DNA of 36,138 nucleotides, from the IMG/VR virus record IMGVR_UViG_3300009175_000040, positions 1-36,138 of that record. One strand, given 5' to 3'. Under the pieces are notes generated by a model, which saw only the letters and a program-made list of their open reading frames with translations, ran no database searches and was not told the DNA's origin. The position numbers and the translations under genes were made by a program. Shown here piece after piece: positions 1-6,199 of this stretch. How positions within the stretch are numbered: position 1 is the first letter of the stretch; each line of letters opens with the position of its first letter. Source of the stretch: a virus.

Positions 1-15
1 GATTGTGACATAAAT

Positions 16-138
16 TTAAGGAGTGTAGACAAAACCAGCCGCGTCAAGTATCACCTCAACCTCGGCTTCATCAGACGTAGGCGGCTCACCATTTGCCGCT
101 TCCATCTCGTCAATTTTTTCTTTTAATGCAGAGTCCAT
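16..138 (-). CDS. Small hypothetical protein after large terminase (40 aa)
   Basis: This is a 40-residue acidic ORF that begins one base after the stop of the large terminase gene, so it is almost certainly co-transcribed with it. The product starts MDSALKEKIDEMEAANGEPP and is rich in Glu and Asp, with no membrane segment or known motif. Its tight packing against the terminase stop and its stop just before a further ATG at 9-11 (reading ATG TCA CAA off the left edge) argue that it is a real gene in a compact late operon. The gene that starts at position 11 and leaves the window would be the expected place for the portal protein, but only three codons are visible. Function unknown. Confidence 0.55.
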   Translation of the reverse strand: MDSALKEKIDEMEAANGEPPTSDEAEVEVILDAAGFVYTP

Positions 139-139
139 G

Positions 140-1687
140 TTAGTATCCAAAGTCTGGGCCAGTTATAGCCATTGGTGGAATGTAAGTCGTTTCATCGTCT
201 GTTGGTGGTTCCACATAAGTCATATCATGCAGAATCAACCGGTAAAGATTTTCCATCATGTGGAAGTCGCCCTTTTTGTCAGGTAGTCCATCATCGCCCC
301 AACAAAAGCGATCAATCTCCCACAGGAACCGATCCAGATGAGCACCCACCATCACATTACCCCGGATCTTAAGTTCTTCGGTCACCCGAGGAATCCCACG
401 TCTTGGATCCTTTACGGCCTTGTCCAGATACAGTCCATACTGCATCAAGTCATCAGCATTCGTGGTTCCAGTTGCAGGATTCTCCACCCAAGCCAACGGA
501 TCCATCACCGCGCCCGCCACAAAAGAATCACCTAAGACTGCTTTGATGTTTTCAGCAATTTCTCGATGGGTTCCTTTTTCAAACAAATTCGCGTAAAACA
601 CCTTGTTTCCAGTTGGTGCAACCGCGCAGAACAATACCGTGATTGGTTTACTCGGATGCCAGTCAACGGCATAATAGACACAATAGTTCTTCGGTGGTGT
701 CCATCCGTTCCATCCTTTTGGTGGATCATAAATCACATGTCCCTCAGGGGGAGCCACATACGAGAAGTCCTTGTAAATCGTCCCAGCCCGATCAAGTGGC
801 AAACCTTTTTCTCGGCACTCTCTTTCTTCCGGCGTCAAGGTGTTGAGAAAATCCGCCTTGTCCTCAGCCTTCAAGTGCGGATTGTCGTGCATCGAGGCAG
901 TCAGCACGAACCGATTTCCATGACTAAGAAGTCCTGTCTTCTGCAATGCCTCGTCCGCCATCCTGTTCGGAATAAAGCTATCATTTATCCACGGTTGATT
1001 CAACGGAGTGAGTGCAAAACTCGTATGTCCACCATGATCAATCAATCCACGTGCAGCAGCCACAAACATCTTCTGAGGACAAGGTTCGTCGACCCAAATC
1101 AAATCCCAATACGATGACTCCATCCCCATCGGGTTCATCATGAAGCTCTTAACCGTATCAATATGCAACCTCGACCCGTTCTTCGTTTCGATCATGTCGA
1201 TCGCACTTGAGTGATTCTTATGACTCGTCGAGAAATCCACATCCGGCAACATCTTCCAGATCTTTCCCGGTTGCTCCGCGGATTCTTCCGTGAAGATTTC
1301 CGTACTCTTGTCCCAATCCTGCACAATCAGCAAAATTTTGACTGGGCGCTGCGGGATCCACAGTCGCACAAATGGATGATCGTCACCTCCAGGGTGATGA
1401 TATCTCACTTTGCCGTCGCCATCAACAACGTCAAACTCGTGCCGATACCAGCTACGCTCACCCTTCATCCATGCGACAAGTTCCGCAGCGCCCAAGTCAC
1501 TCTTTCCCACCCGATTACCACCACGCAAAAATCTATGCTTCGCCGGAGCCGTATGATACAAATGCTGCTTCCAATGAGGTCGATAGAATTCAATCCCATT
1601 CGACCGTTGGAGCCTCTTGATCTTAATGAGAAGATCGCGCTGTTGACGCAACCTCATCACCTCAATCAAACTCTCGGTTTCATTCAT
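140..1687 (-). CDS. terL: Terminase large subunit (packaging ATPase/nuclease)
   Basis: This is the motor protein that pumps DNA into the prohead and cuts it. At 515 residues it has the usual TerL length. The N-terminal ATPase has a Walker A motif GGNRVGKS at residues 56-63, a Walker B stretch LIWVDEP at 196-202 with the catalytic Glu at 201, and a coupling motif ALTPL near 225-229. The C-terminal RNase H-fold nuclease shows acidic residues at Asp342 (in VDWHPS), Asp396 (in VMDPLAW) and probably Asp474. The start ATG overlaps the stop of the small terminase gene as ATGA, so the two are translationally coupled. The organisation fits the Terminase_6-like group, whose members need a portal and a small subunit. 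Packaging type (cos, pac or direct terminal repeats) cannot be told from this sequence alone. Confidence 0.93.
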   Translation of the reverse strand: MNETESLIEVMRLRQQRDLLIKIKRLQRSNGIEFYRPHWKQHLYHTAPAKHRFLRGGNRVGKSDLGAAELVAWMKGERSWYRHEFDVVDGDGKVRYHHPGGDDHPFVRLWIPQRPVKILLIVQDWDKSTEIFTEESAEQPGKIWKMLPDVDFSTSHKNHSSAIDMIETKNGSRLHIDTVKSFMMNPMGMESSYWDLIWVDEPCPQKMFVAAARGLIDHGGHTSFALTPLNQPWINDSFIPNRMADEALQKTGLLSHGNRFVLTASMHDNPHLKAEDKADFLNTLTPEERECREKGLPLDRAGTIYKDFSYVAPPEGHVIYDPPKGWNGWTPPKNYCVYYAVDWHPSKPITVLFCAVAPTGNKVFYANLFEKGTHREIAENIKAVLGDSFVAGAVMDPLAWVENPATGTTNADDLMQYGLYLDKAVKDPRRGIPRVTEELKIRGNVMVGAHLDRFLWEIDRFCWGDDGLPDKKGDFHMMENLYRLILHDMTYVEPPTDDETTYIPPMAITGPDFGY

Positions 1688-2283
1688 CTGGAGTTCAGAG
1701 CTTCAATCTCCTGACGAAGTTTCTCAGCTTCCTTCACCGGATCATCCACACTCCCACCGTCCTCGTGACGGAGAGTCTGAGGAGCTTTACCCATGTACCG
1801 ATCCAGCAACTTGTCTGCCGCATTCAGCGCAACACCCACGGGAGTCTTCGGGTTGTCCCGAATCTCAATAAGCTTGAGTGCACTCGCAGCCGCCGCGTTC
1901 TTGAAAATCTCATCAACCGCGGTGCGACCGGAGGAGTGAAGCTCTTTCAACACCAACTTCGAGAACCACGGCTGTCTCACCACCTGACTAATCCACGCAT
2001 CGGTCTTCCCGAGTTCTTTCGCGATCTCGGTTTGTGACATCCCCTTCGCCACCATGAACGCCACCTGCCGATGCCAGAACCTCTCGTGTTTGATCTTGTG
2101 ATTCGGATTCAACCGATTGTGCAAATCATCAATCCCCAAACTATCCAAGCTCTCACCCATGTGATGTTCACAGTGTGAACCAGACTCTAAGAAAGATTCC
2201 TCGTCATTAAAAATGTCGGACAGTCCCGCTATGGCCAACGCGCGATCCGTCGCTTCGTCCAGTTGCAATTCACTCAGTTCCAT
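1684..2283 (-). CDS. terS: Terminase small subunit (DNA-recognition)
   Basis: This 199-residue protein lies directly upstream of the large terminase gene and is coupled to it by an ATGA overlap. A helix-turn-helix is readable at about residues 78-98 (GMSQTEIAKELGKTDAWIS), as expected for small terminase subunits that recognise the packaging site and form an oligomeric ring. The N-terminal 60 residues are acidic, and the C-terminus is charged and coiled-coil-like, which is typical for oligomerisation and TerL contact. The identification rests on position, length and the HTH. One copy of the dispersed 15-bp palindrome lies within its coding sequence at 2166-2180, where it encodes part of a Ser-His-Cys-Glu-His run. 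Confidence 0.82.
   Translation of the reverse strand: MELSELQLDEATDRALAIAGLSDIFNDEESFLESGSHCEHHMGESLDSLGIDDLHNRLNPNHKIKHERFWHRQVAFMVAKGMSQTEIAKELGKTDAWISQVVRQPWFSKLVLKELHSSGRTAVDEIFKNAAAASALKLIEIRDNPKTPVGVALNAADKLLDRYMGKAPQTLRHEDGGSVDDPVKEAEKLRQEIEALNSR
2166..2180 (+). repeat. 15-bp palindrome copy 1 (in terS)
   Basis: GTTCACA-G-TGTGAAC, within the small terminase coding sequence, in the context GTGAT before it. Confidence 0.9.
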
Positions 2284-2360
2284 CTGGAATTATCCGTGGG
2301 ACGAGGCCAGTTTGTGGTGCTGGTGCTCGTCTTTGGTTTGATTGGTGCAGTTGCGTTCAT
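2274..2360 (-). CDS. Possible 28-aa ORF overlapping the terS start
   Basis: This short minus-strand ORF begins MNATAPIKPKTSTSTTNWPR and ends ten bases inside the small terminase gene. Its ATG overlaps (ATGA) the stop of an even smaller GTG-initiated ORF at 2357-2455. That ORF has an AGGAGG Shine-Dalgarno-like stretch nine bases upstream (2465-2470 on the minus strand). The chain of stop-start overlaps leading into terS is the only support. The composition (Thr, Pro, Asn) is not diagnostic, and the longer open frame here is antisense to the gene at 2685. It may be a leader peptide pair for terminase translation, or chance. Confidence 0.25.
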   Translation of the reverse strand: MNATAPIKPKTSTSTTNWPRPTDNSRWN

Positions 2361-2455
2361 TTGATTCCAGATACGATTTCTCGCATCGGCCTCACAGTAG
2401 TATAGACCAAGGGATGAGGAAAGTATGTATCGAGATACAATTCGCCGCCCCTCAC
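2357..2455 (-). CDS. Possible 32-aa GTG-start leader ORF upstream of terS
   Basis: This is a GTG-initiated minus-strand ORF (VRGGELYLDTYFPHPLVYTT at its start). An AGGAGG sequence at 2465-2470 stands nine bases before the start, and the stop overlaps the next ATG at 2358-2360. Clear Shine-Dalgarno sequences are rare in this window, which makes this one notable, but there is no protein-level evidence. It would form the first member of a small leader-ORF chain into the terminase operon. Confidence 0.22.
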   Translation of the reverse strand: MRGGELYLDTYFPHPLVYTTVRPMREIVSGIK

Positions 2456-2557
2456 TTGGAATATCCTCCTTGAAGTTGCACCGCCTTCCTAACCCCGCCC
2501 TCCCATCTGGACAATGGAGCTTCAAATCAAAAATCACGGTAGGGTGACATAAATTGA

Positions 2558-2629
2558 TATACACAAGGCAAGAGGGTAAGGGTACCCTGGGGGCGTCTGC
2601 CGTGTATAGGTGGAGACGGGAAGATCCCC
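2558..2629 (+). ncRNA. Pseudoknot-capable leader RNA upstream of 2685
   Basis: On the plus strand TATACAC (2558-2564) pairs with GTGTATA (2602-2608), extended by GGCA (2567-2570) with TGCC (2598-2601), and encloses a hairpin AGGGTA/TACCCT (2573-2578/2583-2588). A second helix, GGGGCGTCT (2590-2598) with AGACG (2614-2618) plus CCCC (2626-2629), has GTGTATA in its loop. The two folds therefore cross, giving a pseudoknot or a mutually exclusive switch. It sits about 55 bases before the start codon and is followed by an A-rich leader without a Shine-Dalgarno sequence. The pairing is seen in the sequence; its role in mRNA stability or control is inference. Confidence 0.4.
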
Positions 2630-2684
2630 TCTCTAACACAAAACCAAAAACAGATTGAGAACTGTAAAGCCTCAAAACAACACA

Positions 2685-3149
2685 ATGAACATCAAAGCAA
2701 CATCGACGATTGGAAAAGCGGGACAGGGTGCAACATGGGCGAGCGAAATGGACATGACAGAGGAGCAACTCAAGGTGGCTGCCAGCCTCGGCATGATCTA
2801 CTTGCAACAGAGGAATCCCAAGGTGGATGAGATCCTCGGCATCACACGCCGGGAGACAAACGACAAGGGTCGGTTGGTTACGGTTCGCACCGGAGTTAAG
2901 CGGGGCGATGTCACGATCACGCCCGAAATGCGGGTGGAATTGGAGAAAGAGCTTTCCACGCTCAACCTCCCGGACGACATGGGAACATGGACAGTTGCGA
3001 CGAAAGTGACAGAATACGAGGGTGAGACAAGTGGTCCGGCTTACAAGCGGTCTTGCGCGGAGATCACCAAGTTGGTGACTCTCGGGGTCTTGACCGAAAA
3101 ACAAGGAGCCACCGCGATTCAGAAAATCATGGAGAACGCAGGAGTCTAA
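2685..3149 (+). CDS. Hypothetical early protein with structured A-rich leader (154 aa)
   Basis: The start at 2685 (MNIKATSTIGKAGQGATW) is preferred to an in-frame ATG 30 bases upstream, because it follows an A-rich leader like those of the genes at 8363 and 13345. The product is soluble and alpha/beta by eye. It has a helical segment MTEEQLKVAASLGMIYLQQR near residues 25-44, a charged middle (RRETNDKGRL) and a C-terminal helix after KLVTLGVLTEKQGATAIQK. No known family was recognised. The gene stands alone as a transcript: a structured leader lies before it and a strong rho-independent terminator immediately after (3157-3190). That suggests an abundant, separately expressed early protein. A 316-residue antisense ORF covers the same bases and was rejected. 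Confidence 0.8.
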   Translation: MNIKATSTIGKAGQGATWASEMDMTEEQLKVAASLGMIYLQQRNPKVDEILGITRRETNDKGRLVTVRTGVKRGDVTITPEMRVELEKELSTLNLPDDMGTWTVATKVTEYEGETSGPAYKRSCAEITKLVTLGVLTEKQGATAIQKIMENAGV

Positions 3150-3156
3150 GGAATCT

Positions 3157-3190
3157 GGTGGGGAGGGACTGCAAACCTCCCCACCTTTTC
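3157..3190 (+). terminator. Rho-independent terminator after 2685 gene
   Basis: A perfect 10-bp GC-rich stem, GGTGGGGAGG (3157-3166) with CCTCCCCACC (3176-3185), has a 9-base loop and is followed by TTTTCC. It begins eight bases after the stop codon. This is the clearest intrinsic terminator in the window and isolates the 2685 gene from the small-gene operon. Confidence 0.88.
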
Positions 3191-3207
3191 CGTTTCCATT
3201 TATCACC

Positions 3208-3375
3208 ATGAATATCAAAGACATACAGACAGTTGAGCTTGCGAAGATCTACCGCAAACTCGATTACCCTCTACGGAGAGATTCCCGTCGAGACCACGAG
3301 AGAATCCATCTCCTTGACAAAGTGATGGAGGAACTCACACTTCGCGCTCGTGTCGCAACACGTCAAGTCAAATGA
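3208..3375 (+). CDS. Small hypothetical basic protein (55 aa)
   Basis: This 55-residue ORF starts MNIKDIQTVELAKIYRKLDY and continues as a charged helix rich in Arg (RRDSRRDHERIHLLDKVMEE). It is the first gene after the terminator at 3157-3190 and is coupled to the next ORF by an ATGA overlap at 3372-3375. The coupling, start context (ATCACCATG) and protein-like composition support it. Function unknown; a helical DNA- or protein-binding accessory is possible but not shown. Confidence 0.65.
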   Translation: MNIKDIQTVELAKIYRKLDYPLRRDSRRDHERIHLLDKVMEELTLRARVATRQVK

Positions 3376-3605
3376 AATCTCACCACGAGCGCAATCCCTG
3401 GGCAGCAACCAATGGCTTCAGCCGAGTCTCAAAGGGCAGTCTCGCTACACTAGCAGACTGCCCACCATCACGCGATAACACTCCACACTGGTCTTACAAT
3501 CCAGCTAATCGGGTGAAGCAACCAATAATCCACCGACCAAACCAAACCACACTCTCCGTCCTCGCCAGCATGGGCATCACTCTCGATCCCTCAATCCGCT
3601 TGTGA
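3372..3605 (+). CDS. Small hypothetical protein (77 aa)
   Basis: This gene is coupled to the preceding one by an ATGA overlap. The product begins MKSHHERNPWAATNGFSRVS and is Ser-, Pro- and Asn-rich with few strong hydrophobic segments, ending in a short LSVLASMGITLDPSIRL helix-like stretch. No family was recognised. Its stop codon lies two bases before a copy of the dispersed 15-bp palindrome (3607-3621), which marks the boundary to a 615-base non-coding tract. It could be a low-complexity early protein. Confidence 0.55.
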   Translation: MKSHHERNPWAATNGFSRVSKGSLATLADCPPSRDNTPHWSYNPANRVKQPIIHRPNQTTLSVLASMGITLDPSIRL

Positions 3606-4220
3606 TGTTCACAGTGTGAACAGGACGATTTGAATATCCTCCCACCATTCTCCTTCATTCCTCCATATGGTTGTTGTTGGCGATTCTTGCATGGAGCCCC
3701 ATATGGAGATCATGCCCTAAAGAGCATGGGGACAACTTCGGGAATGATTTTGTGGGTAGGGGTGGATGTATTGGTTTTAAAAATTTTTTTTTGTAAAGAA
3801 CTAAAGCACTCCTCACACGACTCTTTCCATCCGCACTTGAAGCTCTTTGCGCCTCAATGGCATATGGGGCTAAAGGGAAGAATGCGCAACAACAACCATA
3901 TGGAGCAGCAAGGATGGCCCCACGTAAGATTTAACCCCACCACCATTATGAAAAACTCCACCTCATCGCATTACCTTCTCCACCTAAAGAGTGGCCACAG
4001 CCACAAAGGCTCATCTCTCCACACTAAAGAAGATGGCCACTTCGTCTTGTGTTCATTGCAAGAGTTTTCGAAAGGAAGGACATTACACAAAGTGGAGTTT
4101 CACCTCAGTGAGATTCTTTCCCTCCACCTAGTTGTTGCACTACATTCACAATGGAATAAGGAGAAACAAGTTAATATTCCACCACAGACTCATTCGTTCA
4201 AGATTATTTAACACCAAGTT
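3606..4220. other. 615-base non-coding tract with repeats and hairpins
   Basis: An ORF of 193 codons is open here (3630-4211), but its product is improbable (His- and Ser-rich, no domain), so I treat the tract as non-coding. It holds the palindrome CCATATGG at 3663, 3699 and 3896 with a near copy at 3861. It has an 11-bp inverted pair AGCCCCATATG (about 3695-3705) and CATATGGGGCT (3861-3871). CTAAAG occurs five times (3717, 3801, 3870, 3984, 4024). Two of these, with the sequence CTAAAGA, sit in hairpin loops: CATGC/GCATG at 3711-3728 and CCAC/GTGG at 3980-3994. TGGCCAC is repeated (3992, 4034), and there is an AT run around 3774-3793. Candidates are a replication origin, a structured RNA or a control region. 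Confidence 0.5.
3607..3621 (+). repeat. 15-bp palindrome copy 2
   Basis: GTTCACA-G-TGTGAAC, two bases after the stop of the 77-residue gene, at the edge of the 615-base non-coding tract. Confidence 0.9.
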
Positions 4221-4457
4221 ATGACAAAACACTACGACAAGCGGGGCTTACCAATCGGTTACCGAGATGGCCAGCACTTCATACTGGAGGATGAGGCGTT
4301 GCAGTTAAAAGAGCAACCCAAGTTCACTCACTACCACGACGACTTCGACTGGGAGTTGTTTGTGCTTAACTTCACCGGAGAAAGAACGTGCAAGATACCA
4401 AAAAATCCAGTAATAAGGGATGAAATCCGTGAATTCTTATTGCGGAGACTACCATGA
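4221..4457 (+). CDS. Small hypothetical protein (78 aa)
   Basis: This is the first gene of a densely packed small-gene operon after the non-coding tract. The product starts MTKHYDKRGLPIGYRDGQHF and is a mixed charged, aromatic protein with a YHDDFDWELF acidic patch around residues 38-47 and a basic C-terminus (EIREFLLRRLP). The stop overlaps the next start as ATGA. No family was recognised. The start context (ACACCAAGTTATG) lacks a Shine-Dalgarno sequence, like most genes here. Confidence 0.72.
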   Translation: MTKHYDKRGLPIGYRDGQHFILEDEALQLKEQPKFTHYHDDFDWELFVLNFTGERTCKIPKNPVIRDEIREFLLRRLP

Positions 4458-4639
4458 AGAAGTTACTTAACACCGCCTTTAGGCTTGGCAAGTTAGGAGA
4501 TTCGAGTGAGCTAACATCGCTTTGCAAGATGTTCCCACACATGGCAGAAGATCTCAAGGTCGAGTTTCGTCTCGGCCAGAACCACAGACAACACCAACCA
4601 CTCCGCTTCGGAGCCAATAGCAACAAAAGAAACACATGA
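4454..4639 (+). CDS. Small hypothetical protein (61 aa)
   Basis: ATGA overlaps join this ORF to both the preceding and the following gene, which is the main support for it. The product begins MKKLLNTAFRLGKLGDSSEL and is basic with a short amphipathic N-terminus. Its C-terminal codons contain a perfect DNA/RNA hairpin (4601-4613) that recurs, with a compensatory base-pair change, before the gene at 4935. The tail of this ORF may therefore be constrained by RNA structure rather than by protein. Function unknown. Confidence 0.6.
   Translation: MKKLLNTAFRLGKLGDSSELTSLCKMFPHMAEDLKVEFRLGQNHRQHQPLRFGANSNKRNT
4601..4613 (+). repeat. Hairpin repeat copy 1 (compensatory pair)
   Basis: CTCCG-CTT-CGGAG is a 5-bp stem with a 3-base loop inside a shared context AACCACT..CGCTTCG..AGCC, 22 bases before the ATG at 4636. 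The second copy at 4891-4903 reads CTGCG-CTT-CGCAG, so the third base pair is swapped from C-G to G-C while the stem is kept. Confidence 0.6.
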
Positions 4640-4887
4640 AAATCACCAAACGATCACCACTCACAGGAAAGCTCAACTCGATGGAGATTCCCTTGAGTTG
4701 TAATGAATATCTCACCGCCCACCACAGATGGGAACACGGCCAGTTGATTCAGGAAGCCTTTCCCACACTCGATGCGGACCAACGCGAGTTCATCCGGATT
4801 GGAGTCTCTCCAGAAGAATGGGATACCATTCACCAAGAGTTCGAGTCACCCACTGATGAATCCTTCCCACATGAGGAACAAACCTAA
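4636..4887 (+). CDS. Conserved-type small phage protein with P-E-E-W motif (83 aa)
   Basis: The product starts MKITKRSPLTGKLNSMEIPL and carries a pattern I recall from small uncharacterised phage proteins: S-P-L-(S/T)-G-K near the N-terminus, then (Q/E)LIQEAFPTLDADQREFI and SPEEWD near residues 50-70. These appear in many tailed phages among early genes, with no experimentally assigned role known to me. The family recognition is from memory and moderate. The gene is coupled to the preceding one (ATGA). It ends shortly before the second hairpin repeat at 4891-4903. Confidence 0.78.
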   Translation: MKITKRSPLTGKLNSMEIPLSCNEYLTAHHRWEHGQLIQEAFPTLDADQREFIRIGVSPEEWDTIHQEFESPTDESFPHEEQT

Positions 4888-4890
4888 CCA

Positions 4891-4903
4891 CTGCGCTTCG
4901 CAG
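4891..4903 (+). repeat. Hairpin repeat copy 2 (compensatory pair)
   Basis: CTGCG-CTT-CGCAG sits in the same flanking context as copy 1 at 4601-4613, 31 bases before the ATG at 4935. The covarying third pair (C-G to G-C) indicates that the fold, not only the sequence, is maintained. Confidence 0.6.
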
Positions 4904-4934
4904 CCTAGTCCCAGTTTATGCAAACACCAACACC

Positions 4935-5225
4935 ATGACCGCACACGAAATCGACAACAACGTCAAATACATCGGGGATAGCATCTATCTGTCCGAATTG
5001 AATGAAACCACACTGATGCTCTTCCTCAACAACGGAGAATCAGTCGCTCCACTCGAATACCTCTGTAAGCACGACATCGTTCTTGAAGAAAGTGAGATCC
5101 GAGTCCTCACCAAACACCTGAATCTCTTCCTCCAGGGACTGGATCTCAAACGCCAGTCTCCGAAGCGTCCCAAATCACATGTTCACAGTGTGAACAGCAC
5201 CCAAGCACAACAACCCAGTCAGTAG
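4935..5225 (+). CDS. Hypothetical protein (96 aa), C-terminus holds palindrome
   Basis: The product starts MTAHEIDNNVKYIGDSIYLS. It has a compact acidic, leucine-rich body (LMLFLNNGESVAPLEYL, then LTKHLNLFLQGLDL) and a low-complexity tail of Lys, Pro, Gln and Ser. The tail codes for His-Ser-Val-Asn at the copy of the 15-bp palindrome (5181-5195), in a region that looks tolerant of any sequence. The start follows an A/C-rich spacer (AACACCAACACCATG) without a Shine-Dalgarno sequence. No family was recognised. Confidence 0.7.
   Translation: MTAHEIDNNVKYIGDSIYLSELNETTLMLFLNNGESVAPLEYLCKHDIVLEESEIRVLTKHLNLFLQGLDLKRQSPKRPKSHVHSVNSTQAQQPSQ
5181..5195 (+). repeat. 15-bp palindrome copy 3 (coding)
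   Basis: GTTCACA-G-TGTGAAC inside the 96-residue gene, read as Val-His-Ser-Val-Asn. Confidence 0.9.
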
Positions 5226-5239
5226 AAAGAACCAACACT

Positions 5240-5416
5240 ATGCAACTTAAGAAAAGATCACGCAGAATCGCCGCCAACATGTTCCCTTGTGGAATCTGTG
5301 GCAAAGAACATTCCACGAGTCAGCATCACAAGTCGGATGAGGCAAGAAGTATCGACACATTCAGCCGACGCAACAACCCAATGGATCGGATGTTCGTCGG
5401 GAAGGAGAGCAAATGA
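5240..5416 (+). CDS. Small zinc-finger-like protein (58 aa)
   Basis: This 58-residue basic protein begins MQLKKRSRRIAANMFPCGIC. Cys17-x2-Cys20 followed by His24 and His29/His30 could coordinate one zinc ion. Arg- and Lys-rich flanks suggest nucleic acid binding. It lies 14 bases after the preceding stop and overlaps the next gene by ATGA. The CGICGKEH stretch resembles zinc knuckles of small phage DNA-binding proteins, but this is only a visual resemblance. Confidence 0.62.
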   Translation: MQLKKRSRRIAANMFPCGICGKEHSTSQHHKSDEARSIDTFSRRNNPMDRMFVGKESK

Positions 5417-5595
5417 AACGTCATCCTTCTATTACCGAAGACCGGATCATTGAAGCAGTCCAAGTGGATGACAACCTGGGGTTTTGTAATGCGTGTGGGG
5501 AAGATGCTTATGGTGTCGAACCAGATGCAAGGAACTACACGTGTGAATCGTGTGGAGAGAAGCAAGTGTTTGGTGCACCGGAGTTCTTGTTCTAA
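5413..5595 (+). CDS. Zinc-ribbon phage protein (60 aa)
   Basis: This 60-residue protein has two CxxC knuckles, Cys25-x2-Cys28 (CNACGEDAYGVEPDARNY) and Cys44-x2-Cys47 (CESCGEKQVFGAPE), which form a zinc ribbon. The GVEPDARNY..C..CGE..V.GAPE pattern is one I know from many small phage hypothetical proteins, where the function is still unassigned. It is coupled upstream by ATGA and downstream by a TAATG overlap. The zinc ribbon suggests contact with nucleic acid or protein. Confidence 0.82.
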   Translation: MKRHPSITEDRIIEAVQVDDNLGFCNACGEDAYGVEPDARNYTCESCGEKQVFGAPEFLF

Positions 5596-6047
5596 TGAAG
5601 AATAAACTCCATGTCCCAGGATTCTCCGGCAACGACAAAGAACGCTGGCAACACTTCCGGCAGTTATGTCGTGAGTCGAATGAGGTTCATAGCGATGATT
5701 ACGAAGCAAGAGCTGAAGCACGAGCGTGTATGGTGGATAGAATCATCAGGGAGTATTCACTCCAAGTGCCTCACCACGTGAGACCAAATCTCCGCCCCAT
5801 CGGTTGCGTAGCCCACCACCTCACCATGGTCGATGCTTTTGGTGATTTCATGGCGTTGGTTACCGATGGGATTCAATGCTGGGTCCAGTTGGGTGATAAT
5901 CGTATTGAAATCCTCCATTGGACCAACATCGTCCTCCCCAAAATAGTGAAGGAGGAAGTAGAGAAGAAACCAAAGAAGAAGAAAGAACTCACAAAGACTC
6001 AGAAGGCATTGTTAGAAACACTCAAAGAACTAGGAGTTATAGAATGA
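5595..6047 (+). CDS. Hypothetical protein with lysine-rich linker (150 aa)
   Basis: I place the start at 5595, where ATG overlaps the preceding stop (TAATG), rather than at an in-frame ATG 45 bases upstream inside the zinc-ribbon gene. The product begins MKNKLHVPGFSGNDKERWQH. It has a globular core of about 115 residues, then a Lys-rich linker (VEKKPKKKKELTK) and a short C-terminal helix ending LKELGVIE. The tail resembles a nucleic-acid- or partner-binding extension. It is coupled to the next gene by ATGA. No family was recognised. Confidence 0.7.
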   Translation: MKNKLHVPGFSGNDKERWQHFRQLCRESNEVHSDDYEARAEARACMVDRIIREYSLQVPHHVRPNLRPIGCVAHHLTMVDAFGDFMALVTDGIQCWVQLGDNRIEILHWTNIVLPKIVKEEVEKKPKKKKELTKTQKALLETLKELGVIE

Positions 6048-6199
6048 ACCTCACCATCTACATCGACAAAGTCGGTAACTCCTACCGAATCACCGTGCGA
6101 CATGGCTCCAACATCGGTCATGTGTGGTATCCCACCGCACAAGCCGCATTGGACTTCGCACATATGTATCAAGTTCCCATTCACATTAACATACAATGA
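6044..6199 (+). CDS. Small hypothetical beta-rich protein (51 aa)
   Basis: This 51-residue ORF starting MNLTIYIDKVGNSYRITVRH has ATGA overlaps on both sides, so it is flanked by translational coupling. Alternating hydrophobic residues (TIYIDKV, YRITVRH, HVWYP) suggest a small beta-sheet followed by a helix (AAQALDF-like) near the C-terminus. No homologue is recognised. Confidence 0.62.
   Translation: MNLTIYIDKVGNSYRITVRHGSNIGHVWYPTAQAALDFAHMYQVPIHINIQ

Larger units (their letters stand above)
2284..2684. promoter_or_regulatory. Divergent control region between terminase and early genes
   Basis: About 400 bases separate the leftward terminase genes from the rightward early gene at 2685, so promoters for both directions should lie here. 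I could not fix a consensus -35/-10 pair with confidence. The right part (2558-2629) has strong RNA-folding potential on the plus strand (separate entry). The left part may carry two tiny minus-strand ORFs. Nothing else was recognised. Confidence 0.5.

Noticed and set aside
566-1117. 183-codon plus-strand ORF inside terL
   Set aside because: It lies entirely antisense to the large terminase, whose motifs are intact, and its product is not protein-like.
2274-3224. 316-codon minus-strand ORF
   Set aside because: Antisense to the well-supported gene at 2685 and through its terminator; composition is Cys/Arg-rich. The open frame is a shadow, although its last 28 codons were kept as a low-confidence ORF.
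3630-4211. 193-codon plus-strand ORF
   Set aside because: His- and Ser-rich product with no domain, lying over repeats and hairpins. Treated as non-coding, though translation cannot be excluded.
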